A stretch of DNA of 40,253 nt from Nitrosomonadales bacterium (lineage in GTDB: Bacteria; Pseudomonadota; Gammaproteobacteria; Burkholderiales; Gallionellaceae). Positions 14,491 through 24,203 of this stretch are shown piece after piece (the first letter of the stretch is position 1; the number at the start of each line of letters is the position of its first letter). The notes below the pieces were generated by a model. That model searched no databases. It saw only the letters and a list, made by a program, of their open reading frames with translations, and was not told the origin of the DNA. Made by a program: the position numbers and the translations under genes. Where the stretch lies: contig JANYJE010000019.1 in the NCBI GenBank assembly GCA_025408405.1, forward strand, positions 1 to 40,253. The letters run 5' to 3'.

Positions 14491-15504
14491 ATGAAAAATG
14501 TGCAAATAGTAGTCCCGGAATTATTCCTGCCGCAGCAGGTGGCGAAGTCTGCCTGTGCTGGCCTTGCGCTGGGGACGCTGGAAAAATTTCTGGCGCATGC
14601 CGAGTTTTCTTCCATGCACTCGGATTCATTGGAGAGCTGGTTGTGTGAGGCATTTGGCCAGGCCGATCAGGCTATAGCACCGCTCACCTTGCAGTCGGAC
14701 GGCGTGCCGCCCGGTGCGGGCTACTGGCTGCGCGCCGATCCCGTGCATATCAGCCTGCAGCGCGAGCACATGATTTTGCAGGTCGATGTGGCGCCGACGC
14801 CAGAGGAAGCCGCACTGTTGTGCGCCAGCCTGAATGCACATTTTGCTGCGGATGGCCTGCGTTTTGTGGCGCCGCATTCGCAACGCTGGTATGTGCAGCT
14901 GGCGACCGCCCCGGATATGCAGACGCGCCCCTTGTCGCAGGTGGCGGGGCGCAATGTGTATGCGCATATGCCGCAAGGGCGCGATGCCTTGCGCTGGCAT
15001 GCCGTGTTCAATGAAATTCAGATGCTGTTTTTTGCGCATGAAGTCAACCAGGCGCGTGAGGAGCGCGGTGAACTGGCAATCAACAGCGTATGGTTATGGG
15101 GCGGCGGAGTGGCTGCCGGCGTTTTGTTGCGACCCTACGCAAAAGTCATTGCGGATGGTGGGCTGGCACTGGCATTTGCTGCGGCGGCAGAGGTATCGTC
15201 CGAGCATCTGTCGGAGGGGCGGAAAATCAACGTGGAGGATGCAGACGGTGATGTGCTGCTGGTGTGGGAAGGCTTGCATGCGGCCTTGCAGCGCGGTGAC
15301 CTGGATGCCTGGCAGCGTTCCGTGCAACAGTTTGAGCTGGCTTGCATGCAGCCCTTGCTCCTGGCGCTGCAGGCGGGAAAGATTGACAGGATTATCCTGG
15401 AGGTGCCGGCTGAAAGCGCGGCGCGGCGCTATGTGCTGACCCGGGCGGCATTATGGAAACTATGGCGTTTGAAGCAGCCCCTGTCGTACTATGCGCAGGT
15501 GTGA
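14491..15504 (+). CDS. RpfE-like / COG4255-type protein of unknown function
   Basis: A 337-residue soluble protein resembling the betaproteobacterial family annotated as RpfE-type regulatory or phosphoglycerate-mutase-like proteins. Recognisable stretches are GAGYWLRADPVHISLQR, near residues 75-91, and NSVWLWGGG, near 197-205. I do not see catalytic residues that would support mutase activity, and the true function is unknown to me. A TATAAT at 14455-14460, 31 bases before the ATG, is a plausible -10 element. It is divergent from the UrtA-like gene. Confidence 0.7.
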   Translation: MKNVQIVVPELFLPQQVAKSACAGLALGTLEKFLAHAEFSSMHSDSLESWLCEAFGQADQAIAPLTLQSDGVPPGAGYWLRADPVHISLQREHMILQVDVAPTPEEAALLCASLNAHFAADGLRFVAPHSQRWYVQLATAPDMQTRPLSQVAGRNVYAHMPQGRDALRWHAVFNEIQMLFFAHEVNQAREERGELAINSVWLWGGGVAAGVLLRPYAKVIADGGLALAFAAAAEVSSEHLSEGRKINVEDADGDVLLVWEGLHAALQRGDLDAWQRSVQQFELACMQPLLLALQAGKIDRIILEVPAESAARRYVLTRAALWKLWRLKQPLSYYAQV

Positions 15505-15555
15505 GTCTTAAACCTCTATAAATCTTGTTGTGGACGATATGGGCATCAGGACACT

Positions 15556-17094
15556 ATGAACTTCTGGAATACCACCATAGATTATTTCTGGCGCGACGGT
15601 TCCTTCCCGGTGCTGATCATGGTGCTGTGCATCTGGGGGCTGCTGTATCACTTCCGCCCGGATGATCGCAAGAGCCTGTTCAACACCCTGGGTTTCTTCT
15701 TCGCCTGCAGTTTCGGGCAATTTGTCAGCAGCGTGATGTACGCACTGGAGTACACCCGTGCCGGATCGTCCTTGCACGAGGTGTTTTACATCGGTGCGGG
15801 TATTGCAGTGATACGCCTGTGGGGCCTGCTCGCTTTCCGCATTGTGTTGCCGCTGTTCAAGTTGTCGCCACCGCGTATCACCGAGGATATTTTTGTCATC
15901 ATTGCCTATATCGCCTGGGGCCTGGTGCGGCTGCGTTATGCCGGGCTGGACTTGAGCAGCCTGCTGGCGACCTCGGCGATGATTACCGCAGTGGTGGCGT
16001 TTGCGATGCAGGATACGCTGGGAAATATTCTGGGCGGGCTGGCGCTGCAACTGGATAACTCGATCGAGATCGGTGACTGGATCAAGGTCGATGACATTTC
16101 CGGACGGGTGGTGGATATACGCTGGCGCTCCACCCTGGTGGAAACGCGCAACTGGGAGACGGTGGTGTTCCCCAATAGCCAGCTGATGAAAAACAAGTTT
16201 CTCGTGCTGGGAAGGCGAAAAGACCAGCCGGTGCAGTGGCGGCGCTGGGTATGGTTCAACGTGAGCATGGAGGTTGCCCCGCCGCGCGTGATCCGCATTG
16301 TCGAGGAAGCTATCCAGCAGACCGAAATCAGCAATGTGGCGAAGGATCCGCTGCCCAGTTGCGTGTTGATGGAGATGGATGAAAAGGGCTATGCACGCTA
16401 TGCGCTGCGTTACTGGCTGACCGACCTGATGCCGGACGACCCCACCGATGCGGCCATCCGCTGGCAGATCATGACGGCCCTGCAACGCCACAACATCAGG
16501 CTGGCTGTGGATGAACGCAATATTCACCTGATCAAGGAAAACGAAAAACACGAAGAAGTTGCACAGCATCGCGAAGTTGCACTACGCATGAAAACGTTGA
16601 GACGTGTCGAGCTGTTCTCGCAGATGACCGACGACGAGCTGAGATCGCTGGCAGAGCGGCTTAAATACGCGCCTTTTGCCAAGGGCAATATTATCGCCAG
16701 GCAGGGTTCGGTCGCGCACTGGCTGTACATCGTGATTGCCGGCGAGGCGGAGGTGTATTTCGAGACGCCAGGCGGTGAAAGACGCACGGTCAGCCAGCTG
16801 GGCAAGGGGAGCTTTTTCGGTGAAATGGGGATGATGACCGGTGCGCCGCGCTCGGCCTCGGTGATCGCCAAGACCGACGTGGAATGCTATCGCCTGGACA
16901 AGGACATATTTGAGGAGGTGCTGCGCGCCCGCCCCGCCATCGCCGAAGAGGTGTCGCATATCCTGGCGTCGCGCCGCGCCGAGCTGGACAGCCTGATCCA
17001 GAACCTGGACGCGGAATCTGCGCAGAAGGTGATAGCGCAAGGCCACCACGAGATTCTGTCGACCATCCGGAGATTTTTTGGATTGACGGTTTAA
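15556..17094 (+). CDS. MscS-family channel with C-terminal cyclic-nucleotide-binding domain
   Basis: 512 residues. The first 130 hold several membrane segments. A pore-lining helix ([22 protein letters not shown]) and the beta domain ([21 protein letters not shown]) are classic MscS. Residues about 357-480 form a CRP-like cNMP domain with the phosphate-binding cassette [16 protein letters not shown], including the conserved Glu and Arg. This architecture defines the bCNG branch of MscS channels, which tend to respond poorly to tension and may be ligand-gated; whether cAMP or cGMP binds here cannot be told. The start has AGGA upstream. It stands as its own unit before accA. Confidence 0.9.
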   Translation: MNFWNTTIDYFWRDGSFPVLIMVLCIWGLLYHFRPDDRKSLFNTLGFFFACSFGQFVSSVMYALEYTRAGSSLHEVFYIGAGIAVIRLWGLLAFRIVLPLFKLSPPRITEDIFVIIAYIAWGLVRLRYAGLDLSSLLATSAMITAVVAFAMQDTLGNILGGLALQLDNSIEIGDWIKVDDISGRVVDIRWRSTLVETRNWETVVFPNSQLMKNKFLVLGRRKDQPVQWRRWVWFNVSMEVAPPRVIRIVEEAIQQTEISNVAKDPLPSCVLMEMDEKGYARYALRYWLTDLMPDDPTDAAIRWQIMTALQRHNIRLAVDERNIHLIKENEKHEEVAQHREVALRMKTLRRVELFSQMTDDELRSLAERLKYAPFAKGNIIARQGSVAHWLYIVIAGEAEVYFETPGGERRTVSQLGKGSFFGEMGMMTGAPRSASVIAKTDVECYRLDKDIFEEVLRARPAIAEEVSHILASRRAELDSLIQNLDAESAQKVIAQGHHEILSTIRRFFGLTV

Positions 17095-17113
17095 GCCGTT
17101 CGACATAATCCTG

Positions 17114-17119
17114 TATAAT
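17114..17119 (+). promoter_or_regulatory. -10 element of the accA-tilS promoter
   Basis: TATAAT followed by CGCGCCC, 49 bases upstream of the accA ATG. The best-spaced -35 (TTTAAG, 18 bases upstream) is a poor match, so the call rests on the perfect -10 hexamer. Confidence 0.55.
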
Positions 17120-17167
17120 CGCGCCCGAATTAAGTTGAAACCCACAGGGCAAATAGAAAAGCTACCT

Positions 17168-18104
<937 letters not shown>

Positions 18105-18133
<29 letters not shown>

Positions 18134-19451
18134 TCTTGCCGAGCGCGTCGCCGACGCGCTCTCCTCTGTGGTTCCTCGCGGCAGTTCCCTTCTGCTGGGC
18201 TTGAGTGGCGGCGTCGACTCCGTCGTGTTGCTGCATCTGCTGGCACAAATTTTCCCAAGGTTTTCCTGGCGTCTGCGAGCTCTGCATGTGCATCACGGCA
18301 TCAGCCCTCATGCCGATGAATGGGCTCTATTCTGCAGCGAGCTGTGCGCTCAACTTTCCATCCCTTTGCAAATTGAACACGTAGACATCACGCCATTGCG
18401 CGAGATGGGCATCGAGGCTGCGGCGCGGCAATTGCGCCATGCTGCGCTGGCACGACAGGAGGTGGATTTCATCGCACTTGCGCACCATCGCGACGACCAG
18501 GCGGAAACCCTGTTGCTGCAACTGTTGCGCGGGGCCGGTGTGCGCGGGGCTGCTGCCATGCCGCGCCTGAAACTCCGCCATGACGCGGCTTCCTTGCTGC
18601 GTCCTTTGCTGGAGGCGGGCAGGACAGAGCTGGAGGCGTATGCGCGCGAGCATGGCCTGCGCTGGGTGGAGGACGACAGCAATCGTGACGTGAGCTACCC
18701 GCGCAATTTTCTGCGCCATCGCGTGCTGCCGCTGCTGGAGCAACGCTTTCCTTCCTATCGCACGACACTTGCGCGCAGCGCATCCCATTTTGCCGAGGCT
18801 GCCACCCTGCTGGATGAGCTGGCGGCACAGGATGCCATTGTTGCGCTGGAGGATGAACGCCTGAGTGTGGCGGCACTCAGGCAATTATCTGAAGCGCGCG
18901 GGAAAAATCTGCTGCGCTATTTCCTGCAGCTGTGCGGGGCGCCTATTCCCGACAGCAGCCGTCTTGCGGAAATGCTGCGGCAGCTGTGCTGCGCGCGCCA
19001 GGATGCGCAGCTGTGTGTGAGCTGGCGCGGCTGGCAGCTGCGCTGCTACCGCGGGTATGCTTATGTTCTGCCTGTCGTCTCGCCGGCGCGCGACTTTTCC
19101 ATTGCGTGGCGGGGAGAAGCTGAAGTTGCTCTGCCTGGGTCACATGGCGTGTTGAGTTTTACGCCGGCCACAGGACGGGGCATCAGTCGGGAGAAGCTTG
19201 CAGAGGGGCAGGTGTTGATCAGGGCGCGTCACGGCAGCGAAACGCTACAGCCCGATGCCGCACGGCCGCGCCGCACCCTGCGCAACCTGCTGCAAGAACA
19301 CGGGGTGCCGCCGTGGCAGCGCGAGCTGCTGCCGTTGTTGTTCTGCGCGGATGAGCTGGTGTGTGTGCCTGGGGTGGCGCTCGCTGCCGGCTATCAGGCC
19401 AAGGCGGGTGAGCAGGGCGTGGTGCTGGGCTGGCGGCAGGCTGTTATATAA
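18105..19451 (+). CDS. tilS: tRNA(Ile)-lysidine synthase TilS
   Basis: The 448-residue enzyme converts cytidine 34 of the CAU-anticodon tRNA-Ile to lysidine using ATP, which makes it read AUA. The ATP-binding P-loop LGLSGGVDS lies near residues 32-40, LHVHHGI and [13 protein letters not shown] follow in the N-terminal domain, and the C-terminal tRNA-binding region ends with [14 protein letters not shown]. The start overlaps accA; the accA-tilS pair is common in beta- and gammaproteobacteria. No clear terminator is visible in the 141 bases after it. Confidence 0.95.
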
Positions 19452-19592
19452 GGTGTTGCGATAGATGCATGTTTCTGGATGAGCTCTGCTGTCAATCAAA
19501 GAGTCCAGCGGGTTAAGCAGCGAGCAATGCTGCATAGTATCTCCGCGTAAATTTTGCCGGTGACAGATACCCAGTCTTTTTCTGAAATTAAA

Positions 19593-20243
19593 CTACCTGT
19601 TTGTCACTGCCCACTCGGCGACTCCATCACGCAAATGAATGGCTGAATATCCTTCGCCATTGAGAAGTGCCACCGCGTCTGCCGCCATCAGGCAATAGGG
19701 GCCGCGGCAGTAGGCGACGATAGCACGGTCTTTGGGCAACTCTCCCAGCCGCTTACGCAGCTCTTCCAGTGGAATCGATCGTGCGAAGGGAAGGTGTGCG
19801 GTCAGATATTCTTCGCTCGGTCTCACGTCGAGCACTACCACTTCACCCTTGCGCGCGGCTTTCATCAGACTTTCACGGTCGCTGGGCACCAGGTCATGCG
19901 GTTGGGTGGCGATCTTCTGCAACGCCATTTGCAATTCAATAAGACGTTCTTCGGCCAGCGTATGAATCTGCACCCATAGATCGGCTACCGACTTGTCGGC
20001 AAGACGGTAGTAAATGTTCTTTCCCTGCCGCTCGGTCTCGACTAGATGTGCCGCCCGTAATTCGCGCAGATGCGCGCTGGTCAGCTTCACGCTGATAGAA
20101 GCCTCATGCGCCAAAGTCTCAACCGACTTTTCTCCCTGGCATAGCAGTTCAACCAGTTCCAAGCGCTTGGGGCTGGAGAATACCTTACCTATCCGTGCCA
20201 CCTGTTCATAGAGCAGATCTTTGATTTTGCGCGCGTCTTTCAT
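19593..20243 (-). CDS. ArsR-family repressor fused to a rhodanese domain
   Basis: 216 residues. The N-terminal half (about 1-100) is an ArsR/SmtB winged helix with recognition region ISVKLTSAHLRELRAAHLV. The C-terminal half (about 120-216) is a rhodanese with active-site loop YCRGPYC (C179) and the DVRPSEEY motif. C35 lies where persulfide-sensing ArsR proteins (SqrR/BigR) have a cysteine. The metal-binding CxC of arsenic sensors is absent. I infer a reactive-sulfur sensor in which the rhodanese receives sulfane sulfur. It is divergent from a sulfur gene cluster, with a matching palindrome between them. Confidence 0.88.
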   Translation of the reverse strand: MKDARKIKDLLYEQVARIGKVFSSPKRLELVELLCQGEKSVETLAHEASISVKLTSAHLRELRAAHLVETERQGKNIYYRLADKSVADLWVQIHTLAEERLIELQMALQKIATQPHDLVPSDRESLMKAARKGEVVVLDVRPSEEYLTAHLPFARSIPLEELRKRLGELPKDRAIVAYCRGPYCLMAADAVALLNGEGYSAIHLRDGVAEWAVTNR

Positions 20244-20260
20244 GCAATCAATCCATCAAT

Positions 20261-20270
20261 TAATAGAATG
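20261..20270 (-). promoter_or_regulatory. operator-like half site near the arsR-rhodanese start
   Basis: TAATAGAATG differs at one base from the arm TATTAGAATG of the main palindrome at 20324-20345. It lies 17 bases upstream of the regulator's ATG and could serve autoregulation. Confidence 0.45.
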
Positions 20271-20293
20271 TATGGGCGCAACTTTAAACCAGA

Positions 20294-20323
20294 TTGACAC
20301 TAACAGGCAATCAATGATTTAAT
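20294..20323 (+). promoter_or_regulatory. sigma-70 promoter of the dsrE-like operon
   Basis: A perfect -35 hexamer TTGACA (20294-20299) and a -10 TTTAAT (20318-20323, one mismatch) are separated by 18 bases. Transcription would begin about 20330, inside the palindromic operator. Confidence 0.72.
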
Positions 20324-20345
20324 CATTCTAATATTTATTAGAATG
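20324..20345. promoter_or_regulatory. palindromic operator for the ArsR-rhodanese regulator
   Basis: Arms CATTCTAATA and TATTAGAATG are perfect reverse complements around TT. A/T-rich 10-2-10 palindromes are typical ArsR/SmtB targets. It begins directly after the -10 element and covers the predicted transcription start, ideal for repression. Confidence 0.8.
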
Positions 20346-20366
20346 TAATTCTCTCAAGGAGGCATC

Positions 20367-20720
20367 ATGAAAACCCTGTTCATCCTCAATGCCCCGCCTT
20401 ATGGCTCAGAAAACTCTTATAACGCGCTGCGCCTTGCGGGAACGCTGGTAGGCCGCCTGGATAACGAAGTGAAGGTCTTTCTGATCGGGGATGCAGTGAG
20501 TTGCGCAAAGTCAGGACAAAAAGTGCCTGAAGGTTTCTACAACATTCAGCTCATGCTGAACAAGGTGATCCGCAGTGTGCAGAGTGGGGTTGGCGTTTGC
20601 GGTTCTTGCATGGCTGCGCGAGGCATCAATGAGCCCGACCTCGTGGAAGGTTCGCACAAGAGCAGTATGGCCGAACTGGCTGAATGGACGGAATGGGCTG
20701 ACAAGGTTTTGGTGTTCTAA
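20367..20720 (+). CDS. DsrE-family sulfur-relay-like protein
   Basis: A 117-residue cytoplasmic protein of the DsrE/F-like fold, starting MKTLFILNAPPYGSEN. Cysteines C46 (GDAVSCA) and C78/C81 (GVCGSCMAARG) are candidates for carrying persulfide; the second motif is typical of this subgroup. Relatives accept or pass sulfane sulfur with rhodaneses. AAGGAGG (20356-20362) precedes the ATG, immediately after the operator. Sixteen bases separate it from the next gene, so it leads a three-gene operon. Confidence 0.85.
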   Translation: MKTLFILNAPPYGSENSYNALRLAGTLVGRLDNEVKVFLIGDAVSCAKSGQKVPEGFYNIQLMLNKVIRSVQSGVGVCGSCMAARGINEPDLVEGSHKSSMAELAEWTEWADKVLVF

Positions 20721-20736
20721 ATTCAAGGAGCATGTG

Positions 20737-21468
20737 ATGTTTTTCAAGCAACTGGCATCAAAGGAAGCAACCCTGTCTTATTTCTTCGGCTGCGGCGGCA
20801 AGGGTAAATCTATGGCGGTAGACGTGGTCGCAGGCGATGAGGAATGGTTCATCGAAGAAGCAAAAAAAGCCAACGTCACCATCAATTACGTCATCGACAC
20901 CCATGTCCATGCCGATCATTACTCGGGTGGCAGGAGGCTCGCGCAGATGGTGGGTGCACCGTATTGCCTGCATGAATCGGACAAAGGGCTGGTGAAGTTC
21001 AGTTTTGAAGGACTACGCGACGGCCAGCTGCTCGACCTCGGCAATGTCGAGGTCAAAGTGCTGCATACGCCAGGTCATACGCCGGACAGCGTCTGCCTGT
21101 TGGTGAGCGACAAGCGTCGCGCCGATGCGCCCTGGTTCGTGGTTAGCGGTGACACATTGTTTGTCGGCGCCATCGGACGTCCCGATTTGCTTGGTCGGGA
21201 GCGTGAAATGGCCGAAGAACTTTATGACAGTATCTACGGCAAGTTGCTTTCGCTGCCTGAAGTAGTCGAGCTCTTTCCGGGGCATCAGGCTGGCAGTTTG
21301 TGCGGTGCAGGTTTGTCGGGCAAGCCCAGTTCTACCATCGGTTTTGAGAAGAGATGGAATCCAAGCTTGGCTATGAACAAAGCCGAGTTCGTTGCTAACC
21401 TGCTCAAAGATATTCCGCCACGTCCCCCCGAGATGGACAAGATGGTTGCGGCCAATATAGCGGCCTGA
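20737..21468 (+). CDS. metallo-beta-lactamase-fold hydrolase, probable persulfide dioxygenase (ETHE1-like)
   Basis: A 243-residue MBL-fold protein. Metal ligands are in THVHADH, TPGHTPDS, SGDTLFVGAIGRPDL and FPGHQAGS, matching the ETHE1/Blh group that oxidises glutathione persulfide to sulfite with a mononuclear iron. Glyoxalase II is the alternative, but context (ArsR-rhodanese, DsrE) favours the sulfur role. ATG 20737 is chosen for its AAGGAG ribosome site and because homologous sequence begins there; the longer open frame overlaps the dsrE-like gene. Confidence 0.85.
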   Translation: MFFKQLASKEATLSYFFGCGGKGKSMAVDVVAGDEEWFIEEAKKANVTINYVIDTHVHADHYSGGRRLAQMVGAPYCLHESDKGLVKFSFEGLRDGQLLDLGNVEVKVLHTPGHTPDSVCLLVSDKRRADAPWFVVSGDTLFVGAIGRPDLLGREREMAEELYDSIYGKLLSLPEVVELFPGHQAGSLCGAGLSGKPSSTIGFEKRWNPSLAMNKAEFVANLLKDIPPRPPEMDKMVAANIAA

Positions 21469-21470
21469 CC

Positions 21471-22760
21471 ATGCACGATGATCTGACACATGGCATCCGT
21501 GCCAACATAGATCAGTTCCTGCATCAACTATTGCAAGTCATGCTGGTTGGTTTCACCATCGGCATGATGCGTACTGTGGTTCCTGCATTGGCAGAATCTG
21601 AATTTTCTGTTCCGAAAAATTCGTTCATGCTGCTCACTGCTTTCGTGGTGGCTTTCGGCTTTGTCAAAGGAACGCTCAATTTCGTTGCGGGCCGATTGTC
21701 CGAACGCATCGGTCGCAAGAAAGTGCTGCTGCTCGGCTGGATCGCCGCGATCCCCATTCCGCTGCTGGTCTATTTTGCCCCATCCTGGAACTGGATCGTT
21801 GCCGCCACGGTATTGCTAGGCATCAACCAGGGTTTGACCTGGTCTATGACACAGACTGCGAAACTCGACATCACACGGGCCGACCAGCGCGGCCTGACCA
21901 TCGGCCTGAACGAGTTTTCCGGTTATGTCGGGCTGGCGCTAGCGGGTGTCGTTACCGCGTACCTGGCCAGCGCACTGGGCGCACGCACTGGCATCCTGAT
22001 CTTTGGCCTCGCGACCGTAACGCTCGCTATCCTGCTCACCCTGCTATGGGTCAAGGACACACTGCCTTGGGCCAAGAGCGAGGCAGCCAAACTCAAGGCC
22101 GGACTATCCACTGATTTGAAGCCGCGCTACCCGACCAACATCAGTGCGCACCCGACGACATGGGAAGTGTTTACCCTGATGTCGTGGCGCGACAAACGCT
22201 TGGCCGCAGTCTGCCAAGCCGGGCTGGTGGAGAAGTTCGTCGATGCACTCATCTGGGTGTTCTATCCCGTGTTCCTGTATCAGCGCGGCATCAGCTTGCC
22301 CAGCATCGGTTGGATCGTCGGTATCTATGGCTTCGTTTGGGGCGGATCGCAATTCTTCACGGGCAAGCTGTCCGACCACATCGGCCGCCACCAACCCAAT
22401 GTCTGGGGTATGTTGATCTGCGGTGCGGGCGTGGCAATGATGCTGCTGGGCGAAGGAGTTGCATGGTGGGGAGTGTCTGCCGCCGTTTCCGGTTTCGGCA
22501 TGGCATTGCTGTACCCGAATCTCTCGGCTGCCATTGCTGATATTTCCCACCCGAACTGGCGCGGCTCCGCTGTCGGCATCTACCGCTTCTGGCGCGATCT
22601 CGGCTATGGTATCGGCGCACTCGGCTTGGGCATCGCAGCGCATTTTAGCGGTTCGGTGGAAGCCGCATTCTGGTTCGTGGCAATATCGATGTTCTTGTCG
22701 GGCATGATCCTTTGGCTGTTTGGTGAAGAAACGCACCCGCGTTTCAGTTTCTCTGAATGA
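21471..22760 (+). CDS. MFS transporter of the sulfur-response operon
   Basis: A 429-residue protein with about twelve hydrophobic segments. MFS motif A appears as GRLSERIGRKK after TM2 and again as GKLSDHIGRHQ in the second half. The start is 2 bases after the stop of the persulfide-dioxygenase-like gene, so it belongs to the same operon. Substrate cannot be read from sequence; given its partners, export of sulfite, thiosulfate or another sulfur product is a guess. Confidence 0.85.
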   Translation: MHDDLTHGIRANIDQFLHQLLQVMLVGFTIGMMRTVVPALAESEFSVPKNSFMLLTAFVVAFGFVKGTLNFVAGRLSERIGRKKVLLLGWIAAIPIPLLVYFAPSWNWIVAATVLLGINQGLTWSMTQTAKLDITRADQRGLTIGLNEFSGYVGLALAGVVTAYLASALGARTGILIFGLATVTLAILLTLLWVKDTLPWAKSEAAKLKAGLSTDLKPRYPTNISAHPTTWEVFTLMSWRDKRLAAVCQAGLVEKFVDALIWVFYPVFLYQRGISLPSIGWIVGIYGFVWGGSQFFTGKLSDHIGRHQPNVWGMLICGAGVAMMLLGEGVAWWGVSAAVSGFGMALLYPNLSAAIADISHPNWRGSAVGIYRFWRDLGYGIGALGLGIAAHFSGSVEAAFWFVAISMFLSGMILWLFGEETHPRFSFSE

Positions 22761-23000
22761 CTGCTTTCTGGAAAACCGTATGACCGGTATGGGCATGTGG
22801 ATTCAACCGGCCGGTAGCATGAATGGAGCTTCCCGATATTTGCGCTCGCGTATGTCGTCTTAGGGGGGCTTGCGGAAGCACCCGCAAGGAGCAGGCCGTG
22901 GTTGCAAGAGGCTAAAGCCCCAACAACACACGCTGGTGTGGCGGATCGGAGTGTGTCTTTTAGTTCCGGCATAAGCTAAAGGTTAGCCGGCTTTCACCAG
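22761..23000. other. non-coding gap with several hairpins, origin unknown
   Basis: No convincing gene. CTTGCGG pairs with CCGCAAG near 22870-22890, GGGGCTT pairs with AAGCCCC around that hairpin, and near 22965-22991 CCGGC pairs with GCCGG. These nested stems suggest a structured RNA or the remnant end of a mobile element, but I recognise no known family. Confidence 0.35.
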
Positions 23001-23029
23001 CGCACAAGACAGCCCTGTCTTGTGCGTTT
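23001..23029 (+). terminator. hairpin terminator between convergent genes
   Basis: CGCACAAGACAG (23001-23012) and CTGTCTTGTGCG (23015-23026) form a perfect 12-pair stem with a CC loop, followed by only TTT. It ends the plus-strand MFS operon and abuts the stop codon of the minus-strand response regulator. Confidence 0.7.
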
Positions 23030-24167
23030 ACGCGCCCTTCACTGGGTTCAGCATTTCTTTCAGTTCCGCCACGATGCCGGTCAGTTTGTTCTGCATGCCC
23101 AGCTCGGCAGACTGCACGTTGATAATATTCTCTATGCCGTTGCGTATGATGGAAGACAGGTATTCTTCCTGGGCTGTAGTCAATGCGACACTGGTCAGGG
23201 CATTTTCCATCTCGTCAGTCAGGTTGGTGAAAGCCACTCTTTGATCCATCAGGCTCTTGCGCTGTGCGGAATCGATTTCCTTGAGTGCCGTGGTGATGCG
23301 AGCCACGGCACGCTGGATGGCATCGCCGCGCCGCGAGGATTCAATGGCGTCTCCGATGCCCTGCACGCGCACATTGGCGCCTTCAATCAGCATCGCCAAG
23401 TGGTCGCGCAGGCGTCCGCAACGATCCGGGTCTGACACGGGCATGTTGTTCACCAGCAGCGAGACATGGGGATAGGTGATCGACATGTTGGACTTGAACT
23501 GGGTAATGCGATCCATGTCCGCCATGTGGCTGATGACCGAGTTTTCCAGCGGGCTGGCCTCTCCCTGCGGGTTGCGGGTCAGTGTTGTGTCCCCGCAGCG
23601 GATCTGGATGACGCCCTGCATGCCATAGGAGGCAAGGCCGGCCAGCGCTGCATCGGCCAGCGTCTGGTAGTCGTTGCAGGCGTTGAAGTTTTTCAGCGCT
23701 TCCAGCAGTGCGCCCATTTCACCCATGCTGCTCATGGCTGTCATGGCAGTTGACGTGGCATAGTCGGCCATTTGTTTCAGGCCGCTGCGCTCGGAAACGA
23801 CCTGGAGCAGATGCGCCACCTTGGCATCCAGTTCCTGCGGGGCAAAAGGCTTGATGATGTAGTCCTCTCCGCCAGCCTCATAGCCTTTAAGGCGATCATC
23901 AATCTGGTTATGTGCCGAGACAAAAATAACGGGTATTTTCGCCGTGGAGTCTATTTCCTTTAGCTGGAGACAGGTTGCGTAGCCGTCCATGGCGGGCATT
24001 TCCACATCCAGGATGACCAGATCAGGGTGCTCGCTTTGCGCCTGGGCAAGGGCATCTGCCCCGTTTTCAACGGCAATGAGCTGGTAGCTGTCGCCCAGCG
24101 CTTCTGCAAAAATTTCATGCATGAAGCTGTCATCATCTGCTACAAGGATTTTTGCTTTCTCGCTCAT
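23028..24167 (-). CDS. response regulator with an uncharacterised C-terminal output region
   Basis: 379 residues. The receiver domain (1-125) has acidic pocket D11-D13, phosphoacceptor D54 (VILDVEMP) and K106 (IIKPF). Residues about 130-379 form a largely helical region I cannot assign: no HTH, GGDEF, EAL, kinase or HD-GYP motif is visible, although a segment around 160-260 could be a divergent sensory fold. No kinase gene is adjacent. It follows pgi by 36 bases on the same strand and may be co-transcribed with the glycogen genes. Confidence 0.8.
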   Translation of the reverse strand: MSEKAKILVADDDSFMHEIFAEALGDSYQLIAVENGADALAQAQSEHPDLVILDVEMPAMDGYATCLQLKEIDSTAKIPVIFVSAHNQIDDRLKGYEAGGEDYIIKPFAPQELDAKVAHLLQVVSERSGLKQMADYATSTAMTAMSSMGEMGALLEALKNFNACNDYQTLADAALAGLASYGMQGVIQIRCGDTTLTRNPQGEASPLENSVISHMADMDRITQFKSNMSITYPHVSLLVNNMPVSDPDRCGRLRDHLAMLIEGANVRVQGIGDAIESSRRGDAIQRAVARITTALKEIDSAQRKSLMDQRVAFTNLTDEMENALTSVALTTAQEEYLSSIIRNGIENIINVQSAELGMQNKLTGIVAELKEMLNPVKGA

Positions 24168-24203
24168 GTGCGTTTTTTCACATTCTGAATTGCGGCAGCT
24201 GAG

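Noticed and set aside
19452..19592. Possible insertion-sequence remnant after tilS
   Set aside because: The 141-base gap has a weak GCAGC/GCTGC hairpin but no terminal repeats, transposase motif or target duplication that I can see.
22779..22865. Small plus-strand frame of about 28 codons in the gap after the MFS gene
   Set aside because: No ribosome site and an unusual composition; nothing separates it from chance.
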